64,000 nucleotides of DNA, from positions 1,172,365 through 1,236,364 of the forward strand of contig NZ_LT721901.1 in NCBI RefSeq assembly GCF_900157375.1, written 5' to 3'. Both the position numbers and the translations under genes were made by a program. Of this stretch, positions 51,308 to 60,151 are shown piece by piece. The stretch comes from Mycobacterium rhizamassiliense. Its GTDB lineage: Bacteria > Actinomycetota > Actinomycetes > Mycobacteriales > Mycobacteriaceae. Every line of letters begins with the position of its first letter. The first letter of the stretch is position 1. A model generated the notes under the pieces. That model saw only the letters and a list, made by a program, of their open reading frames with translations, ran no database searches and was not told the DNA's origin.

Positions 51308-51351
51308 CTGGCTCTCCGCCCGCCTCGCCGCTCCGTCAGTCCATCCAACGG

Positions 51352-51366
51352 TACCCCAGCGGGGTA
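51352..51366. promoter_or_regulatory. RicR operator (TACCC-N5-GGGTA) between ricR and ilvD
   Basis: TACCC-CAGCG-GGGTA matches the RicR box consensus exactly. It overlaps TATACC on the ricR strand and TATAAC (51365-51370) on the ilvD strand, so copper could affect both genes. Confidence 0.88.
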
Positions 51367-51410
51367 TAACCGGTGGAAATTCGCTTGTCAGGGCCGCGCA
51401 TACTTGCAGG

Positions 51411-53117
51411 ATGGTCCAGCCCCCTGATCAAGTCGACATCAAGCCCCGTAGTCGTGACGTCACCGATGGTCTGGAGAAGACCGCCGCCCGCGGCATGCTG
51501 CGCGCGGTAGGCATGGGCGACGAGGACTTCGCCAAGCCGCAGATCGGCGTCGCGTCGTCGTGGAACGAGATCACGCCGTGCAACCTGTCGCTCGACCGGC
51601 TGGCCAAGGCCGTCAAAGACGGCGTCTTTGCCGCGGGCGGCTATCCGCTGGAATTCGGCACCATCTCGGTGTCCGACGGCATCTCGATGGGCCACGAGGG
51701 TATGCACTTCTCACTGGTCTCCCGCGAGGTGATCGCCGACAGCGTCGAGACGGTGATGATGGCCGAGCGGCTGGACGGCTCGGTGCTGTTGGCCGGTTGC
51801 GACAAATCGCTGCCCGGCATGCTGATGGCCGCCGCCCGCCTGGACCTGGCGTCGGTGTTTCTCTACGCGGGCTCGATCCTGCCGGGCGTGGCCAAGCTTT
51901 CCGACGGCAGCGAGCGCGAGGTGACGATCATCGACGCGTTCGAGGCCGTCGGTGCGTGCTCGCGCGGGCTGATGTCGCGTGAGGACGTCGACGCGATCGA
52001 GCGGGCGATCTGCCCCGGCGAGGGCGCCTGCGGCGGCATGTACACCGCCAACACGATGGCCAGCGCCGCCGAGGCGCTAGGCATGTCGCTACCCGGCAGC
52101 GCGGCGCCCCCCGCCACCGACCGGCGCCGCGATGGATTCGCCCGGCGCAGTGGCGAGGCCGTCATCAATCTGCTGCGCCGCGGTATCACCGCCCGCGACA
52201 TCCTCACCAAGGAGGCGTTCGAGAACGCGATCGCGGTGGTGATGGCGTTCGGCGGCTCGACCAATGCGGTGCTGCACCTGCTCGCCATCGCCCACGAGGC
52301 CGAGGTCGCGCTCACGCTCGAGGACTTCAGCCGGGTCGGCGCCAAGGTGCCGCACCTGGCCGACGTCAAGCCATTCGGCCGGCACGTGATGTCGCATGTC
52401 GACCACATCGGCGGCGTCCCCGTCATGATGAAGGCGCTGCTGGATGCGGGGCTGTTGCACGGCGACTGCCTGACGGTGACCGGGAAGACGATGGCCGAAA
52501 ACCTGTCCGCCATCGCCCCGCCGGATCCCGACGGCAAGGTGCTACGTGCGATGAGCGACCCGATCCACCCGACGGGTGGGATCACCATCCTGCGCGGGTC
52601 GCTGGCGCCCGACGGCGCGGTGGTCAAGTCGGCCGGCTTCGACTCCGACGTGTTCGAAGGCACCGCAAGGGTTTTCGACGGCGAGCGGGCCGCGCTGGAC
52701 GCCCTGGAGGACGGCACCATCACCAACGGCGACGCGGTGGTGATCCGCTACGAGGGCCCGAAGGGCGGCCCCGGCATGCGCGAGATGCTGGCCATCACCG
52801 GCGCGATCAAGGGAGCCGGGCTAGGCAAGGACGTGCTGCTGCTCACCGACGGCCGGTTCTCCGGAGGGACGACCGGCCTGTGCGTGGGGCACGTCGCGCC
52901 CGAGGCGGTCGACGCGGGGCCCATCGCCTTCCTGCGTGACGGCGACCGGATCCGGCTCGACGTGGCCAACGGCACGCTCGACGTGCTGGTAGACCCCGCC
53001 GAATTCGACTCTCGGCGTGCGGGTTTCACGCCTCCCCCGCCGCGCTACAAGACCGGCGTGCTGGCCAAGTACGTCAAGCTGGTCAGCTCGGCGGCGATCG
53101 GTGCGGTCTGCGGGTAG
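51411..53117 (+). CDS. ilvD: Dihydroxy-acid dehydratase
   Basis: A 568-aa Fe-S enzyme that dehydrates 2,3-dihydroxy acids in isoleucine, valine and pantothenate synthesis. The cluster cysteines are C57 (EITPCNLS), C130 (AGCDKSLPG) and C207 ([14 protein letters not shown]). [23 protein letters not shown] is the C-terminal family signature. The start at ATG 51411 was chosen over earlier in-frame codons because it begins just before the conserved SRDVTDG block; CATACT ends 6 nt before it, so a leaderless mRNA is possible. The RicR operator lies 45 bp upstream. Terminated by a strong hairpin at 53135. Confidence 0.95.
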   Translation: MVQPPDQVDIKPRSRDVTDGLEKTAARGMLRAVGMGDEDFAKPQIGVASSWNEITPCNLSLDRLAKAVKDGVFAAGGYPLEFGTISVSDGISMGHEGMHFSLVSREVIADSVETVMMAERLDGSVLLAGCDKSLPGMLMAAARLDLASVFLYAGSILPGVAKLSDGSEREVTIIDAFEAVGACSRGLMSREDVDAIERAICPGEGACGGMYTANTMASAAEALGMSLPGSAAPPATDRRRDGFARRSGEAVINLLRRGITARDILTKEAFENAIAVVMAFGGSTNAVLHLLAIAHEAEVALTLEDFSRVGAKVPHLADVKPFGRHVMSHVDHIGGVPVMMKALLDAGLLHGDCLTVTGKTMAENLSAIAPPDPDGKVLRAMSDPIHPTGGITILRGSLAPDGAVVKSAGFDSDVFEGTARVFDGERAALDALEDGTITNGDAVVIRYEGPKGGPGMREMLAITGAIKGAGLGKDVLLLTDGRFSGGTTGLCVGHVAPEAVDAGPIAFLRDGDRIRLDVANGTLDVLVDPAEFDSRRAGFTPPPPRYKTGVLAKYVKLVSSAAIGAVCG

Positions 53118-53134
53118 GCCGACGATGGCCCGCC

Positions 53135-53160
53135 GGGTGTGGGCCAGTGTTCCCACACCC
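53135..53160 (+). terminator. Intrinsic-type hairpin after ilvD
   Basis: GGGTGTGGG (53135-53143) and CCCACACCC (53152-53160) pair perfectly over 9 bp around an 8-nt loop, 17 bp after the ilvD stop and before a convergent gene. Confidence 0.75.
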
Positions 53161-53184
53161 GTTGTGGCCTAAGGGATTTTGATC

Positions 53185-53625
53185 CTATTCGTGTGTAGCG
53201 TCGGCGCGCGTGCGCATGCCGAAGTAGGTGGCGTGCAGACCCAGGAACGTCAGCAACGCACCCGCCACGACATTCGACCAGACCATGCTGGCCGTCGGTG
53301 CGGCGCCCGACACGACCCACGGCGAGACGACGACCCACAGGCCGAGCACCGGCATGGTCCAGGTCATGCCGTGCGAGCGGTCCAGCGTCGTCGCGAATCC
53401 GTAGGCCAGGAACGCCACCGCGATCCCGACAATAAGGTCAGACGTGCCAAGCGATGCCGTCGCGCTGAATCCGATGATCCACGGCGACACCGCGACGTAC
53501 AGGCCCGTCAGCATCGCCAGACCGAAGGTGAAATGCGCACTCATCGATTCGGCGGCGCGCTCATAGCCCGCGCGCAGGGCCATCAAATCGGGGTGGTGAT
53601 CGATTGATGAATGGACCGTACTCAT
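53185..53625 (-). CDS. SPW-repeat membrane protein (Rv0188 homologue), 146 aa
   Basis: Four membrane spans. Two SPW repeats are visible: YVAVSPWIIGF and LWVVVSPWVVSG, each at the outer end of a span, defining the SPW family. The cytosolic N-terminus (MSTVHSSIDHHPDLMALRAG) contains a His pair. The function of the family is unknown. The ATG at 53625 has AGAGAGG seven bases upstream. A perfect 11-bp RNA hairpin lies directly before that ribosome site (53645-53685). Confidence 0.85.
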   Translation of the reverse strand: MSTVHSSIDHHPDLMALRAGYERAAESMSAHFTFGLAMLTGLYVAVSPWIIGFSATASLGTSDLIVGIAVAFLAYGFATTLDRSHGMTWTMPVLGLWVVVSPWVVSGAAPTASMVWSNVVAGALLTFLGLHATYFGMRTRADATHE

Positions 53626-53644
53626 TTTGCTACCTCTCTGTAAG

Positions 53645-53685
53645 GCAGCAAGCCCGTTATGCAACAGCCACTCTGGGCTCGCTGC
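53645..53685 (-). promoter_or_regulatory. Strong leader hairpin before the SPW-protein gene
   Basis: On the minus strand GCAGCGAGCCC and GGGCTTGCTGC pair over 11 bp, one being G-U, around a 19-nt loop. The stem ends about 8 nt before the AGAGAGG ribosome site. It may terminate the upstream methyltransferase transcript or control translation of the SPW gene. Confidence 0.55.
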
Positions 53686-53777
53686 AAGCCATCCATCTTT
53701 TTCCAGATTACGCCCGGTCACCGCACGTCAGCAATGAAAATCAGGCCCTTTTCGCCAAGGGGACCAGCAGGATTCGG

Positions 53778-54437
53778 CTACTTCACCGTCGCGAAGGCGA
53801 AGCCGTCCCATCCCTTAGCACCCACCGTCTGGATCACCGCGGTGTCCAGCCGTGGGTGCTCGCCCATCAGCTCCAGCGTCCGCCGGGTCGCCTGCACCCG
53901 CTCGTCCGCGGTTTCCGGCGTCAGGATCTGGCCGTCGCGAACGACGTTGTCCAGCACTATGACTGAGCCCGGGCGCGCCAACTTGATCGCCCATTCCAGG
54001 TAGCCGGGGTAGTTCTCCTTGTCGGCGTCGACGAACACCAGGTCGAAGGGGCCCCCGGTCACCGTCGGCAGGGTGTCGAGCGCGGCGCCGACCACCACCT
54101 CGACCCGGTCGGCGACGCCGGCCCGCTGCAGGTTGGCCCGGGCGAGCTCCGCGTGCTTGGGCTCGTACTCCAGCGTCACCACCCGTCCCTGCGGGCCCGC
54201 GCCCCGCGCCAGCCAAATCGTGCTGAAGCCACCGAGAGTGCCGATCTCGAGGATGCGGCGGGCCTGGATCGCCCCGGCCAGCAGCGACAGGAACTTGCCC
54301 TGCTGCGCCGACACCGCAATGTGCGGCAGCCCGGCCGCGTCGCTCGCCTCCAGCGCCGCGGTTAACACCGGGTCGTCGCCGATCATCGTGCTGTCCACGA
54401 AGGCGTCGACGTCCTGCGGGGAGGGGGTTTGGGTCAT
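53778..54437 (-). CDS. SAM-dependent O-methyltransferase (Rv0187 homologue), 219 aa
   Basis: A class I methyltransferase of the catechol O-methyltransferase-like (Methyltransf_3) group. ILEIGTLGGFSTIWLA is motif I. VVTLEYEPKHAELARANLQR supplies the ribose-binding Glu. FDLVFVDADKENYPGYLEWA carries the metal-binding Asp and Asp-Lys pair, and VIVLDNVVRDGQIL gives the second metal Asp-Asn. It would methylate a hydroxyl group using SAM and a divalent cation; the acceptor is unknown. The ATG at 54437 lies 7 nt after TAGCGT, consistent with a leaderless mRNA. Confidence 0.9.
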   Translation of the reverse strand: MTQTPSPQDVDAFVDSTMIGDDPVLTAALEASDAAGLPHIAVSAQQGKFLSLLAGAIQARRILEIGTLGGFSTIWLARGAGPQGRVVTLEYEPKHAELARANLQRAGVADRVEVVVGAALDTLPTVTGGPFDLVFVDADKENYPGYLEWAIKLARPGSVIVLDNVVRDGQILTPETADERVQATRRTLELMGEHPRLDTAVIQTVGAKGWDGFAFATVK

Positions 54438-54444
54438 GGCGTCA

Positions 54445-54450
54445 ACGCTA
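54445..54450 (-). promoter_or_regulatory. Candidate -10 (TAGCGT) for the O-methyltransferase gene
   Basis: The minus-strand hexamer ends 7 nt before the ATG at 54437; no ribosome site between. Confidence 0.45.
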
Positions 54451-54529
54451 GCCGCGCGGGCCGCACCGCGCAGTAACGCCAGTTCAGCGCGCGCAGGCCC
54501 GTCGACACGCCTAGGTGGTATTTACTACA

Positions 54530-54544
54530 TACCCGTATGGGGTA
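54530..54544. promoter_or_regulatory. RicR operator (TACCC-N5-GGGTA) upstream of mymT
   Basis: TACCC-GTATG-GGGTA matches the RicR box and continues as a near-perfect larger palindrome. It overlaps the -10-like TATACA at 54543-54548, so bound repressor would block mymT transcription until copper rises. Confidence 0.9.
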
Positions 54545-54601
54545 TACAGTAACGAGGCCGGTGGATGCACCGGAATCCCTAACCAGACAAGGATGATTCA
54601 C

Positions 54602-54748
54602 ATGGCGCAATACGAAGAGGGAACTCTGCTGACCTGCGGTCACGACGGCTGTGGGTGTCGCGTCCGTATCGAGGTCGGATGCCACTGCTCGGGCTCGGGC
54701 CAGCAGTACACGTGCACCTGTGGCGACGCGTTGGTACCGGTCAGCTGA
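54602..54748 (+). CDS. mymT: Copper metallothionein MymT, 48 aa
   Basis: A tiny cysteine-rich protein that binds several Cu(I) ions as a thiolate cluster and protects against copper. Seven cysteines stand at 12, 17, 19, 27, 29, 38 and 40, forming three CxC pairs (CGC, CHC, CTC), with [19 protein letters not shown] matching M. tuberculosis MymT closely from memory. The ATG at 54602 has AAGGA 8 bases upstream; an ATG three codons earlier (54593) is the alternative. The much longer open frame starts before the operator and cannot be the real gene. The RicR operator 58 bp upstream gives the regulation. Confidence 0.93.
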   Translation: MAQYEEGTLLTCGHDGCGCRVRIEVGCHCSGSGQQYTCTCGDALVPVS

Positions 54749-54782
54749 CGCCCGGGCCGGTCGTGCGTTCCGTTAGGGCCCC

Positions 54783-56903
54783 TCACCCGCCGAACACACG
54801 GCCGGCCAGCTCGACCTCGGCGGTCAACGCCGGCGCGGTTGCCGAAGCGCCGACCGCCACCGCGTAACCGCCCGGCGCGATGCGCCACGACCCGCCGCTG
54901 TAGCGGGCGACCAGCCGCGCGTCGGCCTCGATGTCCACCCGTGCGACGGCGCCGGGCTCGAGCTCGACCCGCTCGAATCCGAGCAGCCGCAGCCGTTGCC
55001 CGTCGGGCCCGGCGAGCAGATACAGCTGCGCGACGTCCGCTCCGGCACGCTTGCCGGTGTTGACGACGCTGAAGCCGGCCCGCACGGTGTCGCCGCCGGT
55101 CACCACCAGATCGCGGTACTCAAAGCTGGTGTAGGACAAGCCATGCCCGAAGGCGAACATCGGGGCCGCGCCTTGGCGCGCGAACCAGCGGTAGCCGACG
55201 TCGGCGCCTTCGAAATAGTCGATCGTGTTCGCCGTGCCCACGGCGTCGCCCAGGCCGGGCAGCTCCGGGCGCGGGGTCTGGGCGAGGTCGGCCGGAAAGG
55301 TGATCGGCAGCCTTCCCGACGGATTCACCTGGCCTGCAAGGATTTCCGCGATCGCGGTGGCGCCGGCCTGCCCGGGATACCACGCCTGCACGATCGCGTT
55401 GGCCGATTCCCGCCAGGGCATGGCTACCGGGTTGCCGGTCTGCAACACCACCACGGTGTTTGGGTGGGCGGCCGCGACCGCTGCGATCACCGCGTCCTGG
55501 CCCCACGGCAGCGAGAGGTCGGCGCTGTCGGCGCCCTCGCCCTCGACGCGAATCGCGAACACCACGGCCACGTCCGCGCGCCGTGCGGCCAGCACCGCCT
55601 CGGCCGGGCTGATGCCCGGGTCGAACTCGATCTGCGCGTTCGGAAGTTGCTTGCGCAGCTGGTCCACCGGGCTCGACGGCAGTAGGTACAGGTTGCGGGT
55701 GCCCCCCATCAGCCCGGACCCGCCGATGGGGATCACGCCCGCGTAGCCGCCCGGCGGCACGACCGCGCTCGACCCGCACCCCGTCGGCACGCCGAGCTGC
55801 GCGTAGCCGCCGATGACCGCGATCCGGGTGGCCTCCGGCCCCAGCGGCAGGGCGCCGCGGTTCTGCAGCAGCACGATGCCGTGGCGCGCGATCCGCAGCG
55901 CAATCTCGTTGTGCGCGGCCATGTCCGGCACCGGTGGGGCGACGCGCTCGGCGATCCCGACGGCGAACATCGACCGCAGGATTCGCCGGACCATGTCGGA
56001 CAGCCGCTCCTTGGGCAGCCGGCCGTCGGCGTAGGCGGCGCGCAGCGGTTCGGTGAACGTCTCGGCTTGCCAGAAGACGGCGTCGATCTGGGCGCCGCAC
56101 TCCTGGTCGAGGCCGGCCAGCGCGCACTCCCAACTCGGTGTCCCGCCCCAGTCGGACATCACCCAACCGCGGTATCCCCAGGCGCCTTTCAGCACGTCCT
56201 CGATCAGCATGCGGTTGGCCGACGCGTAGTCACCGTTGACCTTGTTGTAGGCGGTCATCACGGCGCCGGGCCGCGCGCGCTCGATGGCGATCTCGAAGGC
56301 CAGCAGGTCGGATTCGCGGTGCGCGTCGGGGTCGATGCGCGCATCCAGCCAATGCCGGTTGGTCTCATTGCAATTCAGCGAATAGTGCTTGACCGTCGAG
56401 ATGACGCCCTGCTGCTGTATGCCGGTGACCTGCTCGGCGGCCATCGTCGCGGTCAGCAGCGGGTCCTCGGAGAAGTATTCGAAGTTGCGGCCGTTGCGCG
56501 GGTCCCGGGCCAGGTTCATCGATCCCGCCAGCTGCACATTGAACCCCCGGCTGCGGGCCTCGGCGCCGATCACCTCGCCCGCGGCGCGCGCCAGTGCCGG
56601 ATCGAATCCGGCGGCCAGGGCCAGCCCGGCCGGCAGCGCGGTCGCGGTGTCGCCCGGCCGGTAGCCGGGGTTCGTGACGCCCAATCCGGCATCGCTCATC
56701 AGCAGCGCCGGGACGCCGAGCCGCGGGATGCCCGGCACGTAGCCGGCGCTCATCGGGGTGCCGGCCGGAATGCGCTTGTCCGGCAGCGGCCACAGGTCCC
56801 CCGCACCCATCACCGCGACCAGCAGCGAGAATCGTTCGTCGTCGGTCATCCGGCTTTCGACGTCGCGGGCCCTCGTGTCGGCGTCGTCGTCGAATTGGCT
56901 CAC
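54783..56903 (-). CDS. bglS: Glycoside hydrolase family 3 beta-glucosidase BglS homologue
   Basis: A 706-aa GH3 enzyme. The N-terminal barrel has LLMSDAGLGV, the substrate-binding KHYSLN segment, and the catalytic nucleophile D251 in VMSDWGGT. The second alpha/beta domain (HGIVLLQNRGALPLG to GRLPITFPADLAQTP) and a C-terminal FnIII-like domain (RAGFSVVNTGKRAGADVAQL) follow. No signal peptide is seen, so it should act on internal or imported beta-glucosides. The GTG at 56903 overlaps the stop of the upstream metallohydrolase gene as GTGA and has AGAGGG upstream. Confidence 0.92.
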   Translation of the reverse strand: MSQFDDDADTRARDVESRMTDDERFSLLVAVMGAGDLWPLPDKRIPAGTPMSAGYVPGIPRLGVPALLMSDAGLGVTNPGYRPGDTATALPAGLALAAGFDPALARAAGEVIGAEARSRGFNVQLAGSMNLARDPRNGRNFEYFSEDPLLTATMAAEQVTGIQQQGVISTVKHYSLNCNETNRHWLDARIDPDAHRESDLLAFEIAIERARPGAVMTAYNKVNGDYASANRMLIEDVLKGAWGYRGWVMSDWGGTPSWECALAGLDQECGAQIDAVFWQAETFTEPLRAAYADGRLPKERLSDMVRRILRSMFAVGIAERVAPPVPDMAAHNEIALRIARHGIVLLQNRGALPLGPEATRIAVIGGYAQLGVPTGCGSSAVVPPGGYAGVIPIGGSGLMGGTRNLYLLPSSPVDQLRKQLPNAQIEFDPGISPAEAVLAARRADVAVVFAIRVEGEGADSADLSLPWGQDAVIAAVAAAHPNTVVVLQTGNPVAMPWRESANAIVQAWYPGQAGATAIAEILAGQVNPSGRLPITFPADLAQTPRPELPGLGDAVGTANTIDYFEGADVGYRWFARQGAAPMFAFGHGLSYTSFEYRDLVVTGGDTVRAGFSVVNTGKRAGADVAQLYLLAGPDGQRLRLLGFERVELEPGAVARVDIEADARLVARYSGGSWRIAPGGYAVAVGASATAPALTAEVELAGRVFGG

Positions 56904-57412
56904 CGCACACCCTCTTTCGCATAGACCACCCGCAGCACGTGGCCCAGTTCGGGGCCCATCACCAGCTCGGCCAATTCGCAGATCGTCGCGACGAACTCCG
57001 GGCCGTGCGGCGGTTCGGCCTGGCACAAATGGTGGGCCACCTCGTGCAGCACGACCAGCTCGCGCAGCGCCCAGTCCGCGGTGTCCCGGTCGGGAACCGC
57101 GATAACGCCTGTGCCGTCGAGGTTTTCGTAGTGTGCCGCGGTGGCCGCCTGCCGCGGCCGCACCCGCAGCGGCGCGATGTCGGTCCAGCGCTGCCGCACC
57201 GCCGGTAGATCGAGCACCCGGTCAACATAGCGTTGCGCGGCGGCCACCGAGCCGAATCGCCCTTCGGGCGGCAGGGTCAACCGGGCACCGAAGAAATCCA
57301 CGGTGGGCAGGCCGCGTTCGGCGGCCCGGTCGAACATCGTCCGGACGAACTCCTCAGCGGCGTAAACCCTGGCGCGCTGGGAATCCCGCTTCGCGGGGCC
57401 GGCCGCGGTCAC
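56900..57412 (-). CDS. Putative zinc metallohydrolase (Rv0185 homologue), 170 aa
   Basis: An HExxH protein: VLHEVAHHLCQ gives H123, E124 and H127, and the third ligand is probably H136 in PPHGPEF. It fits the actinobacterial TIGR04338-type metallohydrolase family. There is no signal peptide. Substrate unknown; a small protease-like or hydrolase role is possible. The GTG at 57412 overlaps the stop of the DUF2786 gene as GTGA, and its own stop overlaps bglS, so three genes (DUF2786, this, bglS) form a tightly coupled operon. Confidence 0.85.
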   Translation of the reverse strand: MTAAGPAKRDSQRARVYAAEEFVRTMFDRAAERGLPTVDFFGARLTLPPEGRFGSVAAAQRYVDRVLDLPAVRQRWTDIAPLRVRPRQAATAAHYENLDGTGVIAVPDRDTADWALRELVVLHEVAHHLCQAEPPHGPEFVATICELAELVMGPELGHVLRVVYAKEGVR

Positions 57413-58158
57413 CGGCCCAGCGAGCTCCGCGCTCCGGGCAGCTCGGGGCTGTTACCCAGACGCGCACGCTTGCCGGCCCTATCCCCCGCGCGCCGCGCGG
57501 ACGACGAGTATCCGGCCGTCGCCCGGCTGGCCTGCCAGGTACCCCGCGCCTTGGACGCGCCGCGGTAGTAGTCGCGCAACTCGACATCCTTGTCCCGCAA
57601 CGCAATAGCGGTTCCCGGTCGGCGAGAGCGATCCCTGGTGGCTTCGCGGCGGGCCTCCTCGCGCGCCTCGGCCAGGCGCTGCCCCACCCGGGCACCGAAC
57701 GCGAGCTGAAAGTTCAGCCGGGCGGTGATCGTCGGCGTGGGCCGGTGCGCACCCGTGGCGAGGTAGGCGTCCGACGCGCGGACCATCTGGACGACCAGGC
57801 TGGCGTACAGGGCGTGGCTGGCGTCGATGTCCTCGGAAAACCCGTAGGCGTAGCAGAACGTCGAATTGGACGCGATGTCGCATTTCACGTCGTTGGCCGC
57901 CGCGATCAGCACGAAGAGCTGTACGTAGGTCCGCAGCCCCTTGGTGCCGGCCTCGCCGATCGTGATGGTCCGCTGCGTCGGCGCCTGCGCGGCCGACCGG
58001 GTGGCCGAATGCGACCGGGCCACTGCAAGGTCGATGGATGCCGCCGTCGCCAGCCGTTGCGCGGCGCTCATGAACGCGTCGGCCTCGTGCGTGTTGTCGG
58101 TGCCCTCGGCCTGACGCAGCAGGGCGGCGATGCGCGCCAGCATCTTGTCGTCACTCAT
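57409..58158 (-). CDS. DUF2786-domain protein (Rv0184 homologue), 249 aa
   Basis: The N-terminal 45 residues, MLARIAALLRQAEGTDNTHEADAFMSAAQRLA, are the short DUF2786 domain. The middle is an alpha/beta region with NDVKCDIASNSTFCYAYGFS, and the C-terminus is basic (SRATAGYSSSARRAGDRAGKRARLG), suggesting nucleic-acid contact. Function unknown; DUF2786 proteins are often found beside metal-dependent hydrolases, as here. The ATG at 58158 has GAGGAGGAG seven bases upstream and gives the length I recall for Rv0184. Confidence 0.85.
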   Translation of the reverse strand: MSDDKMLARIAALLRQAEGTDNTHEADAFMSAAQRLATAASIDLAVARSHSATRSAAQAPTQRTITIGEAGTKGLRTYVQLFVLIAAANDVKCDIASNSTFCYAYGFSEDIDASHALYASLVVQMVRASDAYLATGAHRPTPTITARLNFQLAFGARVGQRLAEAREEARREATRDRSRRPGTAIALRDKDVELRDYYRGASKARGTWQASRATAGYSSSARRAGDRAGKRARLGNSPELPGARSSLGR

Positions 58159-58244
58159 GGCGCCACTCCTCCTCGTCGCTTCGCTCCGCATCGTCGCCGG
58201 CGCAACTCACAGGGCCAACCTACGGGAGCAATCCGACATTTCGC

Positions 58245-59105
<861 letters not shown>

Positions 59106-59135
59106 TCATGGAAGGCGGTAGTCGGAGGCTCTGCG

Positions 59136-59141
59136 TAGGCT
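59136..59141 (+). promoter_or_regulatory. Candidate -10 (TAGGCT) for sigG
   Basis: The hexamer ends 7 nt before the GTG at 59149, giving a leaderless transcript and supporting this start codon. Confidence 0.5.
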
Positions 59142-59148
59142 CACTCGG

Positions 59149-60126
59149 GTGAGCGTGCTCGCAGACCGATCCGGCGACGCGGATTTTTCCGCGATCGCCG
59201 AGCCGTACCGCCGCGAACTGCTCGCGCACTGCTACCGGATGACCGGCTCCCTGCACGACGCGGAGGACCTGGTGCAGGAGACCTTGCTGCGGGCCTGGAA
59301 GGCCTACGACCGGTTCGAGGGCAAGTCGTCGGTGCGCACCTGGCTGCATCGCATCGCCACCAACACCTGTCTGAGCGCGCTGGAGGGACGGCAGCGCAGG
59401 CCGTTGCCGACCGGGCTCGGCGGGCCCAGCTCCGATCCGACGGCCGAACTCGTGCAGCGCAGCGAGGTGGCCTGGCTGGAGCCGCTGCCGGATTCGACCG
59501 ACCACCCGGCCGACCCCTCGGTCATCGTCGGCTCGCGCGAGTCGGTGCGACTGGCGTTCGTCGCGGCGCTGCAGCACCTCTCCCCGCGGCAACGGGCGGT
59601 GCTGCTGCTGCGCGACGTACTGCAGTGGCGCTCAGCCGAAGTGGCGGAGGCGATCGGCAGCACCACGACCGCCGTCAACAGCCTGCTGCAGCGGGCCCGG
59701 TCGCAGCTGGACACGGTCCGGCCCGCCGCAACCGATCGGCTGGCGGCGCCGGATTCACCGGAGGCGCAAGACCTGTTGGCCCGCTACATCGCGGCCTTCG
59801 AGTCCTACGACATCGACCGGTTGGTGGAGCTGTTCACCGCCGAGGCGATCTGGGAGATGCCGCCGTACACCGGCTGGTACCAGGGGCCGCAGGCCATCGT
59901 CACCCTCATCCACCAGCAGTGCCCCGCCGAGCACGCGGGCGACATGCGCATGATTCCGCTGGCCGCCAACGGCCAGCCCGCGGTGGCGATGTACATGCGG
60001 GTGGGCGCGGCACACGTGGCGTTTCAGCTGCATGTACTGGATATCCGCAGCGACGGGGTGTCGCATGTGGTTGCATTCTCCGACGACACGTTGTTCGCGA
60101 AATTCGGGCTGCCCAGTTCGCTGTGA
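59149..60126 (+). CDS. sigG: ECF sigma factor SigG with a C-terminal SnoaL-like domain
   Basis: 325 aa. Sigma region 2 spans about residues 15-85 (LLAHCYRMTGSLHDAEDLVQ, RAWKAYDRFEG, RTWLHRIATNTCLSALE) and region 4 spans about 140-195 (LSPRQRAVLLLRDVLQWRSA, AEAIGSTTTAVNSLLQRARS). Residues 205-325 form a SnoaL/NTF2-like domain (LLARYIAAFESYDIDRLVELF, PPYTGWYQGPQAI), which in this ECF group replaces a separate anti-sigma factor and modulates activity. M. tuberculosis sigG belongs to the DNA-damage response. The GTG at 59149 is preceded by TAGGCT at leaderless spacing. An alpha/beta hydrolase gene follows 25 bp downstream. Confidence 0.92.
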   Translation: MSVLADRSGDADFSAIAEPYRRELLAHCYRMTGSLHDAEDLVQETLLRAWKAYDRFEGKSSVRTWLHRIATNTCLSALEGRQRRPLPTGLGGPSSDPTAELVQRSEVAWLEPLPDSTDHPADPSVIVGSRESVRLAFVAALQHLSPRQRAVLLLRDVLQWRSAEVAEAIGSTTTAVNSLLQRARSQLDTVRPAATDRLAAPDSPEAQDLLARYIAAFESYDIDRLVELFTAEAIWEMPPYTGWYQGPQAIVTLIHQQCPAEHAGDMRMIPLAANGQPAVAMYMRVGAAHVAFQLHVLDIRSDGVSHVVAFSDDTLFAKFGLPSSL

Positions 60127-60151
60127 CGGCTCGCCAAAGAAGGTGTGCCCC

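Noticed and set aside
54515..54601. Longer MymT reading frame starting before the RicR operator
   Set aside because: The -10 hexamer and operator lie inside it, so the mRNA cannot include that start.
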